Source: Streptomyces fodineus | GTDB lineage: Bacteria; Actinomycetota; Actinomycetes; Streptomycetales; Streptomycetaceae | Direction: 5' to 3' | Length of the DNA: 64,000 nucleotides | NCBI RefSeq assembly: GCF_001735805.1 | Contig: NZ_CP017248.1 | Span: 8,742,001 to 8,806,000 of the forward strand | Shown: positions 1 through 8,101 of the stretch, piece by piece | Layout: each line of letters starts with the position of its first letter | Numbering within the stretch: position 1 is the stretch's first letter | The notes under the pieces: generated by a model | Seen by the model: only the letters and a program-made list of their open reading frames with translations | What the model was told of the DNA's origin: nothing | Database searches by the model: none | Translations under genes and position numbers: made by a program

Positions 1-389
1 TCGGCGTCCGCGGGTTCCAGGCGCCGGACGGTCACCGCATGCGGGACGGTGGCGGGCTGGGGCGTGGCCTGGAGCGTCCAGATCATGCGCTCCCAGGGGG
101 TGAGCCGGTCGAAGGCGGCACTGAGGGCGGGCAGGAACCGGGCTGGTGCTTCGACCCGGTTGCCGGCCAGCGGTGCGAGGAGTTCCGGTGTCAGTTCTTC
201 CGGGCTGCCGCGCAGCACGACGTGGCCGGCGCAGGAGACGGCGACCGTGCTCGGTTGGACGGGCCGGTCGGCCCACCAGCGGCCGATGCCCGTGGCCAGC
301 ACGTGCTCACCGATCGTGGCGGGGCCCGGGGAGTGCGTGGGGAACCAGCGCGCGAGCGCCCGTTTGTCGGGCGGCGAAATCTCGATCAT
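1..389 (-). CDS. GNAT-like acetyltransferase, N-terminal part (cut by window edge)
   Basis: The reverse strand reads open from an ATG at 389 to the window edge, about 129 residues starting MIEISPPDKRALARWFP. The segment contains IGEHVLATGIGRWWADRP, a pattern I associate with the N-terminal regulatory half of actinomycete GNAT-type N-acetyltransferases. The last visible residues (AVTVRRLEPADA) look like the first strand of a GNAT fold, which would continue outside the window. It follows the bL37-like gene on the same strand but a hairpin lies between them, so it may be transcribed separately. The substrate cannot be told. The GNAT assignment is from family resemblance; the catalytic part is not visible. 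Confidence 0.55.
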   Translation of the reverse strand, partial: MIEISPPDKRALARWFPTHSPGPATIGEHVLATGIGRWWADRPVQPSTVAVSCAGHVVLRGSPEELTPELLAPLAGNRVEAPARFLPALSAAFDRLTPWERMIWTLQATPQPATVPHAVTVRRLEPADA

Positions 390-424
390 CAGTGCCTCAT
401 GGGTGGGGGAGATGGGATCCGGAC

Positions 425-465
425 GGGCGGGCGACCGGAGGATCGCTGTTGCGTGTCGCCCGCCC
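425..465. terminator. Hairpin between bL37-like gene and GNAT gene
   Basis: Perfect 11-bp inverted repeat (GGGCGGGCGAC at 425-435, GTCGCCCGCCC at 455-465) with a 19-nt loop, placed just after the stop codon of the bL37-like gene. It has no U tract, as is usual for GC-rich actinomycete terminators. Confidence 0.5.
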
Positions 466-480
466 TGCTGCCGTGCTCGG

Positions 481-558
481 TCAGCTCTGGCCGGCCTTGT
501 TGCCGTGGTTGGCCTTCTTCTTGCGGCGGGCCTTCTTCTTGCGTGCGCGCTTGGACAC
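481..558 (-). CDS. Mini ribosomal protein, bL37-like (25 aa)
   Basis: A GTG at 558, preceded by GAGGAG about 6 nt upstream, opens a 25-codon frame. It has an extremely basic N-terminal stretch (SKRARKKKARRKKKANHG) and a short polar tail. This matches the pattern of the actinobacterial 24-25-residue 50S protein bL37, which inserts into the rRNA of the large subunit; the basic stretch followed by ANHG and then K is the hallmark. The gene is only 28 bp downstream of the SDR gene on the same strand, so they are probably co-transcribed. Such a short gene is often missed by gene callers. Assignment rests on motif recognition. Whether this is the housekeeping copy or a paralogue (bL37 genes can be duplicated) cannot be judged from the window. 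Confidence 0.8.
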   Translation of the reverse strand: MSKRARKKKARRKKKANHGNKAGQS

Positions 559-586
559 GTACAACTCCTCTTGTTTCGCGTGCCGT

Positions 587-1396
587 TCAGGCGGTGCGGC
601 CGACCAGGAGGTCCGCCAGCTTGCTGAGGCGCCTGACGGTGCGGTCCTCGGTCGCGGCCGGGGCCGGGTCTGCCCGCTCGTCCCGGTCGTAGTAGGCACC
701 ATTGACGATCTCGACGGCCGGGTCGCACAGCCGGACCACGTGCGCGGCGCCCTCGGTGGGGGAGACGCCCTCGTGGGCGTAGAGCGGCAGCAGCGCGGTG
801 TCGCAGACGCCCGGATGGACGGAGACGGCCGTGACGCGCGGGTCGGCGGCGAACACGGTGAGGGCGAGCTGGGACTGGGCGTAGGCGGCGAGGCGGGAGT
901 AGTGGCGGGCGCGGTTGGGGTCGGCCCAGCTGATGGAGGCCGTGCGGTGCAGGGAGGAGGAGACGTTGACGACCCGGCCGCCCGGGTCGCTGGTGAGCGC
1001 CGGTTCCAGCAGGCAGGTCAGCAGGTAGTGGGCGAGGAAGTTGACCTGGAAGGCGATCTCGTTTCCGTCGGCGGTGACCGTGTGCCGCTCCGGCGCGGCC
1101 ATGCCGGCGTTGTTGACGAGGACGTCCAGGTGCGGGTGGGCGGCGACCACGGCGCGGGCGAGGGTCTCGACCTGCTCCAGGTGGCCGAAGTCGGCGAAGC
1201 AGGTGACGAGTTGGCCCGCCTGCACACCGGCCGTGGCGACGAGGCGGTCGGCGGCGGCCTGCGTCTCCGCGGCGGTGCGGCCGTGCAGCAGCACGGTGGC
1301 GCCGCGCTCGGCGAGCTGTCGTGCGGTCTCGTAGCCGATGCCGGAGGTGGCGCCGGTGACCAGGACGGTACGCGAGGAGAGGCTTGAGTTGGACAT
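587..1396 (-). CDS. SDR-family oxidoreductase with YxxxQ in place of YxxxK
   Basis: 269 residues from ATG 1396 (MSNSSLSS). An in-frame upstream ATG at 1420 is less likely because family proteins begin close to the Rossmann strand. Visible: the cofactor-binding TGATSGIG near residue 14, the NNAG motif, the catalytic serine segment VVNVSSS, and Tyr172. The lysine expected four residues after the tyrosine is glutamine (YAQSQ, Gln176). The fold is of the retinol-dehydrogenase/WW-oxidoreductase-like classical SDR type, expected to use NAD(P)H on a carbonyl or alcohol. Replacement of the catalytic Lys suggests reduced or altered activity, although relatives with this change may exist. Its stop is 28 bp before the bL37-like start, so they may form one transcript. 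Substrate unknown. Confidence 0.8.
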   Translation of the reverse strand: MSNSSLSSRTVLVTGATSGIGYETARQLAERGATVLLHGRTAAETQAAADRLVATAGVQAGQLVTCFADFGHLEQVETLARAVVAAHPHLDVLVNNAGMAAPERHTVTADGNEIAFQVNFLAHYLLTCLLEPALTSDPGGRVVNVSSSLHRTASISWADPNRARHYSRLAAYAQSQLALTVFAADPRVTAVSVHPGVCDTALLPLYAHEGVSPTEGAAHVVRLCDPAVEIVNGAYYDRDERADPAPAATEDRTVRRLSKLADLLVGRTA

Positions 1397-1779
1397 GATC
1401 CCATCCGGGGTTGCAGGCACGTCGGCACGGCCCGGTGAGGGGCGGCGGGCGTGCGAGGGAGAAAGGTGAACGAGGGGCGCCGGAGCCGATCACGGCGCCC
1501 CTCGGGTCACGGAAAGCGGCGTCGGCGGGACGCGACGTCGGTGGGCATGGCGTCGGCGGGATGCGATGCCGGCAGGACGTGGACGCTTCCGGTCAGCGTG
1601 GCGCACGACGCGGGGGCCGAGCGGGACTCGGCGGCCGGTCGAAGAGAAGCCAGGCGCTGTTCACGAAGTCCATGGAAGCCGTCCCGCATCCGCCAGGCAA
1701 GCCGAAACCCCCGTCTCTGACGGGGCTCTGACGTGCACATACGGGACCTTGACGAGCAAGCCAGGCGGACGGACGCGAC
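1397..1779. other. Gap between SDR gene and kdpB, no convincing gene
   Basis: 383 bp. Short open frames exist on both strands but none has convincing codon bias, a start with RBS, or a recognisable motif. I looked specifically for kdpC downstream of kdpB on the reverse strand and saw no trace of it. The SDR promoter should lie in the part close to 1396. Confidence 0.5.
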
Positions 1780-3933
1780 TCACCCAAGGCCGGGCACCCC
1801 CGAGACGATCAGGTCGATCAGCTTGATGCCCACGAAGGGCAGGACGAGACCGCCAAGGCCGTAGACCAGCAGGTTGCGGCGCAGCAGGTCATGCGCGGAG
1901 GACGGGGTGTAGCGCACCCCGCGCAGAGCCAGCGGGATGAGCGCGATGATGATCAGGGCGTTGAAGATGATCGCGGAGGTGATCGCGGAGGTCGGGCTGT
2001 GCAGGCCCATCACGTTCAGCGACTCCAGGCCCGGGTACGAGCCCGCGAACATCGCCGGGATGATCGCGAAGTACTTCGCGACGTCGTTCGTGATGGAGAA
2101 CGTGGTCAACGCACCGCGCGTGATGAGGAGTTGCTTGCCGATCTCGACGATGTCGATCAGCTTGGTCGGGTTGGAGTCGAGGTCGACCATGTTGCCGGCC
2201 TCCTTGGCGGCCGACGTACCGGCGTTCATCGCCACGCCGACGTCCGCCTGGGCCAGCGCCGGCGCGTCATTCGTACCGTCACCGGTCATCGCGACCAGTT
2301 TTCCGCCCTCCTGCTCCCGCTTGATCAGGGCGAGTTTGTCCTCGGGAGTCGCCTCGGCCAGGTAGTCGTCCACGCCCGCCTCCTCGGCGATCGCCTTTGC
2401 CGTCAACGGGTTGTCGCCCGTGATCATCACCGTGCGGATGCCCATGCGGCGCAGCTCGGCGAAGCGTTCGCGGATGCCGTCCTTGACCACGTCCTTGAGG
2501 TGGATCAGGCCGAGGGCGCGCGGTCCGTCCCAGTCGTGCACGGCGACCAGCAGCGGGGTGCCTCCGGACGCGGCCACGGCGTCGGCGTACCTGCGCGCCT
2601 CCGGCGGTACGTGGCCGCCGTACATCTGCACCCAGTCGATCACCTGCTGGGCGGCGCCCTTGCGGATGGCGCACACGGCTCCGTTGTCCCAGCGCAGGTC
2701 GACCCCGCTCATCCGGGTCTGCGCGCTGAAAGCCACCCAGCGGGCGTTGGCCAGCTCGCCTTCAGCCGGTGCCCGCAGCCCGTAGCGCTCCTTCGCTAGT
2801 ACGACGACGGAGCGGCCTTCCGGCGTCTCGTCGGCCAGGGACGACAGCTGTGCGGCGTCCGCAAGCTGCCGCTCGTCGATCCCGGGCAGCGCGACGAAGG
2901 CGGCGGCCTCCCGGTTGCCGAGGGTGATGGTGCCGGTCTTGTCGAGCAGCAGGGTGTTCACATCGCCGGCCGCCTCGACCGCGCGGCCCGACATGGCCAG
3001 GACGTTGCGCTGCACCAGGCGGTCCATGCCGGCGATCCCGATCGCGGACAGCAGGGCGCCGATCGTCGTCGGGATGAGGGTGACGAGGAGCGCGACCAGC
3101 ACGGTCGTGGACTGGGCGGCGCCCGCGTACTCGCCCATCGGCTGGAGCGCGACCACGACCAGAAGGAAGACGATGGTCAGCGAGGCCAGCAGGATGTTGA
3201 GCGCTATCTCGTTCGGGGTCTTCTGCCGGGAGGCGCCCTCGACCAGGGCGATCATCCGGTCGAGGAAGCTGTGCCCGGGGCGGGCGCTGACCCGGACGAC
3301 GATGCGGTCGGACAGGACCGTCGTGCCGCCCGTGACCCCGCTGCGGTCGCCGCCCGCCTCCCGGATGACCGGGGCCGATTCGCCGGTGACGGCGGATTCG
3401 TCGACGGCCGCGACCCCGTCGATGACGTCGCCGTCCGCCGGGATCAGCTCGCCCGCCTCGACGAGCACGACGTCCAGCGGTTTCAGGTCGGTGGCGGCGA
3501 CGGCCTCCGCGCGGGCGGCGGCGAGGTCCGTGCCGTAACTCCAGTGCTCCAGCCGCAGCGCCACCGTGTCGGTACGGGCCCTGCGCAGCGACTCGGCCTG
3601 CGCCTTGCCACGACCCTCCGCGACGGCCTCGGCGAGGTTGGCGAAGACGACCGTCAGCCACAGCCACAGACTGATGATCCAGGTGAACACGGCGGGGTGC
3701 AGTAACGCCGACAGCGTGGTCAGCACCGCGCCGACGGACACGACGAACAGCACCGGGTTCTTCACCAGGACGCGCGGATGCAGTTTGCGCAGCGCTTCGG
3801 GGAAGGAGCGGACAAGCTGGGCGGGTTCGAACAACCCGCTCGGAGCGCGCCGCCTCGCTCTTCCCCCCGCTCCGGTTCGGGGTGCGCATTCGGGGCGGGA
3901 CGGCGGGGCCTGCTGGGGGGCAGCGGGAAGCAT
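1780..3933 (-). CDS. kdpB: Potassium-transporting P-type ATPase subunit KdpB (solitary)
   Basis: 717 residues from ATG 3933, preceded by a purine-rich AAGG about 8 nt upstream; an in-frame extension to 4137 lacks family resemblance. It is a P-type ATPase: TGES in the actuator domain, phosphorylation motif DKTGTIT with Asp331, the [11 protein letters not shown] hinge near residue 550, and hydrophobic helices at both ends ([33 protein letters not shown]). It matches KdpB closely, including [19 protein letters not shown] near the C terminus. KdpB hydrolyses ATP to drive K+ uptake through the KdpA channel subunit with KdpC. Neither kdpA (expected upstream) nor kdpC (expected downstream) is adjacent; the flanks are a divergent membrane-protein gene and an SDR gene. 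It may serve a Kdp complex encoded elsewhere, or be a leftover. Confidence 0.92.
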   Translation of the reverse strand: MLPAAPQQAPPSRPECAPRTGAGGRARRRAPSGLFEPAQLVRSFPEALRKLHPRVLVKNPVLFVVSVGAVLTTLSALLHPAVFTWIISLWLWLTVVFANLAEAVAEGRGKAQAESLRRARTDTVALRLEHWSYGTDLAAARAEAVAATDLKPLDVVLVEAGELIPADGDVIDGVAAVDESAVTGESAPVIREAGGDRSGVTGGTTVLSDRIVVRVSARPGHSFLDRMIALVEGASRQKTPNEIALNILLASLTIVFLLVVVALQPMGEYAGAAQSTTVLVALLVTLIPTTIGALLSAIGIAGMDRLVQRNVLAMSGRAVEAAGDVNTLLLDKTGTITLGNREAAAFVALPGIDERQLADAAQLSSLADETPEGRSVVVLAKERYGLRAPAEGELANARWVAFSAQTRMSGVDLRWDNGAVCAIRKGAAQQVIDWVQMYGGHVPPEARRYADAVAASGGTPLLVAVHDWDGPRALGLIHLKDVVKDGIRERFAELRRMGIRTVMITGDNPLTAKAIAEEAGVDDYLAEATPEDKLALIKREQEGGKLVAMTGDGTNDAPALAQADVGVAMNAGTSAAKEAGNMVDLDSNPTKLIDIVEIGKQLLITRGALTTFSITNDVAKYFAIIPAMFAGSYPGLESLNVMGLHSPTSAITSAIIFNALIIIALIPLALRGVRYTPSSAHDLLRRNLLVYGLGGLVLPFVGIKLIDLIVSGVPGLG

Positions 3934-4383
3934 GGACACCTTCGTGCCTTGACGGTGGACAGGGACTGTGGCCGCGGTCCGTGCGGGGCCGGGGCCCCGG
4001 CACCGCACGGTGGCGCACGAACGCCGGCGATGAGGCGACGACAGAGCGCCGTGCGCGGATGCGCGCCCCCTCGGACACGCACCGGACCGCCTTCGCGTCA
4101 CCGCGGAGTGGGGACTCCGCTCGTCGTGCGGGGTCACTGACGTCCGTGGCCCCGGTGGCGGCCGACAGCGAATCTAGTCCCGCTCGCCGCTTCGGCCGGC
4201 GTGACGAGGGCCGAATTTGCGGTACCCATACGGCGCCACGAAGGCCGACGTCAAAGGGCCGTCAAACGAAGCCGACTTGCCATCAGGGAGCCGTCAAGGC
4301 GAGCCGGCGTGGCCGATTCCGGTCGCAGACTGATCGACATCGGGGGACGGGCGACCGTCCGTGGCGGTGACGTTGGAGGGACC
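3934..4383. other. Divergent intergenic region kdpB / membrane protein
   Basis: 450 bp between two divergently transcribed genes, so it must hold both promoters. It contains several GC-rich short inverted repeats and three copies of GTCAA near 4250-4296, but I cannot assign a riboswitch or operator. Confidence 0.4.
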
Positions 4384-5955
4384 GTGACTCTCACGGCCGG
4401 ATCAGCGCAGGGTCCTCGGACCGAGCAAGGGGCACCGCCACGAAGAGTCGTCGCCCAGCCCGGGGGCAGCCCCGGACCGCGAAGACGAGGGTATTCGCGG
4501 ACGGCCGGACCGGGTCCGGGGCTGCGCCCGGGGCACCGGTCCGTGGCCGCGCGGGCCGCCCTGCGCCGCCGTTTCCGGGCCACCGTGCCCGCGCGGCTGC
4601 GCCTCCTGCGCGCGGCCACGCTCCTGCTCGCCACCGCCGTGGCGGTGCTGCTGCCGGCCGCCGGACTCGCCGCGAACGGCACCTGGGACAGCGTCGCCGG
4701 ACGGGACGCGCCGCGCACCACCAGCGCCGCCGACCTCAACCTGGCTCTGAACGACATGGACGCGCAGGCCGCGAACATCCTGTTGTCCAACGGCGACGCC
4801 GGGAAGGGGCGCCTGCGGACCCCGTATGACAAGGCGACCGGCTTCTACGGCGGAGCCCGTCGCGAGATCGGCCACGACCTGCGGACCCTCGCCGTCGCGG
4901 CCCAGGGCGACCGGGCCGACGAGAAGACCGTCGAGAACCTGACCGACGACTTCGCCGAGTACCAGGAGCTGATCGGACGCGCCCTGGAAAACGACGGACA
5001 CGCCGGCGGCAAGCCGTCGGCCCTGGCCGACTACCGCAAGGCGACCGACCTACTGCGGGGCAAGCTGCTGCCCGAGTCCCGCACCCTGGTGGCCTCCAAC
5101 GACCGTGCCTTCGACGCGGAGTACACCGCCGCGCGTTCGGCCCTCTCCGCCCAGCTGGCGGCCACCACCGCGCTGAGCCTGCTCCTCCTGGCCGTCCTCG
5201 CTCATCTCCAGTGGTACCTGGCCCGGCGCTTCCAACGGATCCTGAACCCGCCTCTCCTCGCAGGCACACTGTGCACACTGCTCGCGGTGATCCTCGGCGC
5301 GCAGATGCTGACCTCGTCGTCCGGCGATCTGCGCGAGGCCCGCCGAAACGCGTTCGACTCCGTCGTCGCTCTCTCCCGCGCGCGGGCCATCGCCTACGAC
5401 GCCAACGCCGACGAGAGCCGCTACCTGCTCGACCCCGATCGCCGCGAGCAGTACGCGCGCTCGTTCCTCGCCAAGTCCCAGCAGCTTTACGGCATACGAG
5501 GTGCGACCCTCGGCACGTACGACGGCGGCCTGGCCACCAGCTGGCGGGCGTACGAGACCGATCACCAGGACCTGCGCTTCACCGGCGAGTTCCGGCGCGA
5601 GCTGGACAACATCACCTTCCCCGGCGAGCGGGCCGCGGCGGAAAGGACCGTGGAGACGTACGCCGTCTACCAGCGCGATGACCGCAGGATCCGCGCCTTG
5701 CTGACGGCGGGGAAGGAACGCGAGGCGGTGGAGTTCTGCATGGACTGGAAGCCGGGCACCTCCAACGCCCACTTCGGCGCGTGGATGGCCGCCCTGGACA
5801 AGGCGACGGACATCAACCGGGTCCACTTCGCCTCGTCGGTGCGGGACGGCCGCTCGGCGGTGAGCGACCTGCTGCCCTGGGCCGTCGGCCTGCTCCTCGC
5901 CGCGATGGCGCTCACCGCGCTGGGGTTGCGAGCGCGGCTGGCGGAGTTCCGCTGA
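4384..5955 (+). CDS. Four-TM membrane protein with two extracytoplasmic helical domains (GlnX-like)
   Basis: 523 residues from GTG 4384, chosen for the GGAGGG just upstream; the frame is open further upstream without an RBS. Predicted membrane segments: about residues 75-97, 258-279, 286-309 and 494-515. The two loops between TM1-TM2 (about 160 residues) and TM3-TM4 (about 185 residues) are charged, helical and similar in layout to each other, like four-helix-bundle sensor domains (for example DLNLALNDMDAQAANILLSNGD). This architecture resembles GlnX of the pknG-glnX-glnH locus, where GlnX relays amino-acid sensing to the kinase PknG. Neither a pknG nor a glnH homologue is adjacent. A general sensory or chemoreceptor-like membrane protein is the cautious reading. 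Confidence 0.6.
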   Translation: MTLTAGSAQGPRTEQGAPPRRVVAQPGGSPGPRRRGYSRTAGPGPGLRPGHRSVAARAALRRRFRATVPARLRLLRAATLLLATAVAVLLPAAGLAANGTWDSVAGRDAPRTTSAADLNLALNDMDAQAANILLSNGDAGKGRLRTPYDKATGFYGGARREIGHDLRTLAVAAQGDRADEKTVENLTDDFAEYQELIGRALENDGHAGGKPSALADYRKATDLLRGKLLPESRTLVASNDRAFDAEYTAARSALSAQLAATTALSLLLLAVLAHLQWYLARRFQRILNPPLLAGTLCTLLAVILGAQMLTSSSGDLREARRNAFDSVVALSRARAIAYDANADESRYLLDPDRREQYARSFLAKSQQLYGIRGATLGTYDGGLATSWRAYETDHQDLRFTGEFRRELDNITFPGERAAAERTVETYAVYQRDDRRIRALLTAGKEREAVEFCMDWKPGTSNAHFGAWMAALDKATDINRVHFASSVRDGRSAVSDLLPWAVGLLLAAMALTALGLRARLAEFR

Positions 5956-6088
5956 GCGGTCGTCCGGCGGTCGGCTGGACCAAGGAGGTCAGGACGGCCA
6001 CGACCGCCGGCCCTGCGATGCCCCGATGTCGCACGCGATCGCGAGCAGGGCGAGCACCGGCACCGGACAGATCCACTCGAAGGCGGGG

Positions 6089-6910
6089 TCAGCGGAGCTT
6101 GAGGAGGCCGGCTTCGGCGATGGCGCGGCCGAAGGGACTCGCGAGTTCGGCGAGACGTTCGCAGCCTGCGTCACCCAGGACCGCGTACGCGGGCAGAGCC
6201 AGGCGGTCGGTGCGGTCCTCGATGTGCCGGCGCAGGTCGGCGCCTTCCGGGCTGAGGGAGTCGCCGTCGAGGAGACCTCGCCCGCGCAGGCGCTCCTGGG
6301 CCGCGGCCCACTCCTCCTCGGGCCATGCCCGGCTCGCCTTGAGGAAGTCGACGGGTACCTCACCGGTGGCGGCGTGCAGAATCAGGGCTTCCAAGCCCCC
6401 GACGCCCTCGCTCAGCAGGCACGCGACATGGCCGTCGCCACGAAACTCCCGGAGCAGCGTCTGGGCGTGCCACAGTTGCAGCACCCGCTCCTTCGGCCAG
6501 GGCAGCGCGGCATGCGCGGCGAACAACGGGCGGCCCTGCGTGTGTTCGCAGGCCGCTTCGGCGGCCCGGCGGGTCAGCGCCAGGACCTCGTCCAGGTCGG
6601 GCAGCTCGTGGATTCCCGCCCGCCGCAGGGCTTCGCCCGCCGCGGCGTACCGAGCGTCGAGCACCTGCTGCGGCGTCGTCGCGTCCCAGACCCCGTCGAC
6701 CGCCTGCCGTACGAAATCGGGGTTGAAGTTGTAGAAGGTCGAGATGACCAGTTCGGCGGGGGCCCGGCCGAACGCGGCGCTCCGGGAGGCGAAGTACCCG
6801 GCACGTCCGCTCAGTCCAAGGTCCGCGTACCGTTGCCTCGCCTCGGGCACGAAGTAGATCATGCCGTGCAGGGGCTCGAGCCGGCGCCAGGCCGTATGCG
6901 CTGTCTTCAT
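6089..6910 (-). CDS. SCO6745-family protein
   Basis: 273 residues from ATG 6910. The start MKTAHTAWRRLEPLHGMIYF and the segment GYFASRSAAFGRAPAELV are characteristic of the SCO6745 family, a group of about 270-280-residue, mostly helical actinobacterial proteins of unknown function. LLSEGVGGLEALILHAATG is the conserved middle part. It has no signal peptide or membrane segment. It starts only 3 bp after the stop of the epoxide-hydrolase-like gene, so the two are almost certainly co-translated, and the pair lies under the TetR-like operator at 7810-7825. A functional link to the hydrolase is inferred from this arrangement only. Confidence 0.8.
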   Translation of the reverse strand: MKTAHTAWRRLEPLHGMIYFVPEARQRYADLGLSGRAGYFASRSAAFGRAPAELVISTFYNFNPDFVRQAVDGVWDATTPQQVLDARYAAAGEALRRAGIHELPDLDEVLALTRRAAEAACEHTQGRPLFAAHAALPWPKERVLQLWHAQTLLREFRGDGHVACLLSEGVGGLEALILHAATGEVPVDFLKASRAWPEEEWAAAQERLRGRGLLDGDSLSPEGADLRRHIEDRTDRLALPAYAVLGDAGCERLAELASPFGRAIAEAGLLKLR

Positions 6911-6913
6911 GGG

Positions 6914-7795
6914 TCACCTCTTCGGAGAGTCGACGAGCGGGGTGTGCGTGGCGGTCCCGTGCTCGCCGTGCGTGCGCAGATGTTCGAGCAGCAGGCGGTT
7001 CAGTGTCTCGGGCGCCTCCTCGGGGACCCAGTGGCTGACGCCCTGGAGGGTCTCGAACCGGTACGGCCCGTTGACCCACCGCCCGGTCTCGTGCGCCGCC
7101 GCCGCGCCGAACGCGCTGTCCTGCGTGCTCCAGATGTACAGCGTGGGTACGGCGATGGTGCCGATCGAGCCGTCGGGGCGGCCTGCCCGGTACCAGTTCA
7201 GCGCAGCGGTGAGAGCGCCTGGCCGGGACAGGTGTCTTACATAGGCTTCGGCACGGTCCTGCGGGATCTTTCCGGCGTAGAGGGCGCGAAGCTCTTGGGC
7301 ATCGTGGGCCAGCATGCGCTCTTCGGTTGCGGGCGTTTCGCGCCAGTCGATCATGTAGAGCGAGCGCTTGCGCTGGTCCTCGTCGGTGCGCAGGGCGGTG
7401 GCCAGAGCCCCGGGGTGAGGTGTGGAGACAACCGTCAGGGTGCGTACGCGGCCGGGATGGGCGTCAGCGGTCCACCAGGCGACCGCACCTCCCCAGTCGT
7501 GGCCGACCAGGTCGAACGCCGCCCAGCCCAGTTCCTCCGTGATCGCGACCACGTCGTCGACGAGAAGGCCGATGCGGTAGTCCTCGGGCCGCTGGGGGCG
7601 GGCACCGGGGGAGTATCCACGCTGGTCGGGTGCCACCACCCGGTAGCCCTGCGCGGCCAACGCCGCGATCTGCCGTTGCCACACCAGCCTGGTCTGCGGG
7701 AAGCCGTGCAGCAGCAGCACCCGGCGGCCCTCGGGCGGGCCCGCCACGATCGCGTCGAACACGCCCGCGACGGTGGAGATGCTCACCTCGGTCAC
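6914..7795 (-). CDS. Alpha/beta hydrolase, epoxide-hydrolase-like
   Basis: 293 residues from GTG 7795, which follows a GGAGGCGGAG purine run; an ATG five codons further up (7810) is the alternative but overlaps the operator. Motifs: oxyanion region LLHGFPQT, nucleophile elbow GHDWGG with Asp100 as the nucleophile (Asp is typical of epoxide hydrolases and haloalkane dehalogenases), and a C-terminal catalytic-His segment GVSHWVPEEAPE. A tyrosine that could activate an epoxide lies in the cap (LNWYRAG). It likely opens epoxides by an ester intermediate in the cytoplasm. It is first gene of a two-gene operon with the SCO6745-family protein, divergent from the thiolase gene. Dehalogenase activity cannot be excluded. 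Confidence 0.82.
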   Translation of the reverse strand: MTEVSISTVAGVFDAIVAGPPEGRRVLLLHGFPQTRLVWQRQIAALAAQGYRVVAPDQRGYSPGARPQRPEDYRIGLLVDDVVAITEELGWAAFDLVGHDWGGAVAWWTADAHPGRVRTLTVVSTPHPGALATALRTDEDQRKRSLYMIDWRETPATEERMLAHDAQELRALYAGKIPQDRAEAYVRHLSRPGALTAALNWYRAGRPDGSIGTIAVPTLYIWSTQDSAFGAAAAHETGRWVNGPYRFETLQGVSHWVPEEAPETLNRLLLEHLRTHGEHGTATHTPLVDSPKR

Positions 7796-7809
7796 CCTCC
7801 GCCTCCTCA

Positions 7810-7825
7810 TACCGACTGGTCGGTA
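7810..7825. promoter_or_regulatory. TetR-type operator, copy 1
   Basis: Perfect 7-bp inverted repeat TACCGAC-TG-GTCGGTA immediately upstream of the hydrolase start, between it and the divergent thiolase gene. Near-copies lie at 13171-13186 and 13297-13312. The form is typical of TetR-family operators, and a TetR gene sits at 10043-10735. Confidence 0.65.
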
Positions 7826-7874
7826 GCCTTCAGGTGTGAGGGCGGGCTGTCAAGAGCGCGAAGGCGTGGCATGG

Positions 7875-7908
7875 ATCTAGTTGAACATGACGTCGGATTC
7901 AACTATAT
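7875..7908. promoter_or_regulatory. Inverted repeat upstream of thiolase gene
   Basis: AT-rich inverted repeat with 11-bp arms (ATCTAGTTGAA / TTCAACTATAT, one mismatch) separated by 12 bp, about 195 bp upstream of the thiolase start. It is unlike the TetR operators in the same block and may bind another regulator. Confidence 0.4.
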
Positions 7909-8101
7909 CTGGTCCGGAGGCCGGTTCCCGGGACGCTGCGGTCATGACTCACGTCATCGGCCGCCGGAGGGGACGGTCGACTCGCCGTCGTCGCACCGCA
8001 GTTGGCGCTCGGCGCCGCCCGGCATCGATCCCGGCGCCTGGAGCCTGTTCCCGCCCCGAGGCTCCCCGGCGAAGCGGACCCACAGGAAAGAGTGAGGCGA
8101 C

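Noticed and set aside
1397-1779. Possible kdpC downstream of kdpB
   Set aside because: None of the reverse frames shows the KdpC N-terminal TM helix or conserved motifs.
3934-4137. KdpB extended N terminus from 4137
   Set aside because: Arg/Ser-rich, without family similarity; an RBS supports the ATG at 3933.
3940-4200. Possible riboswitch or leader RNA ahead of kdpB
   Set aside because: Only GC-rich hairpins; no consensus of a c-di-AMP or other riboswitch that I can match by eye. A covariance-model scan would decide.
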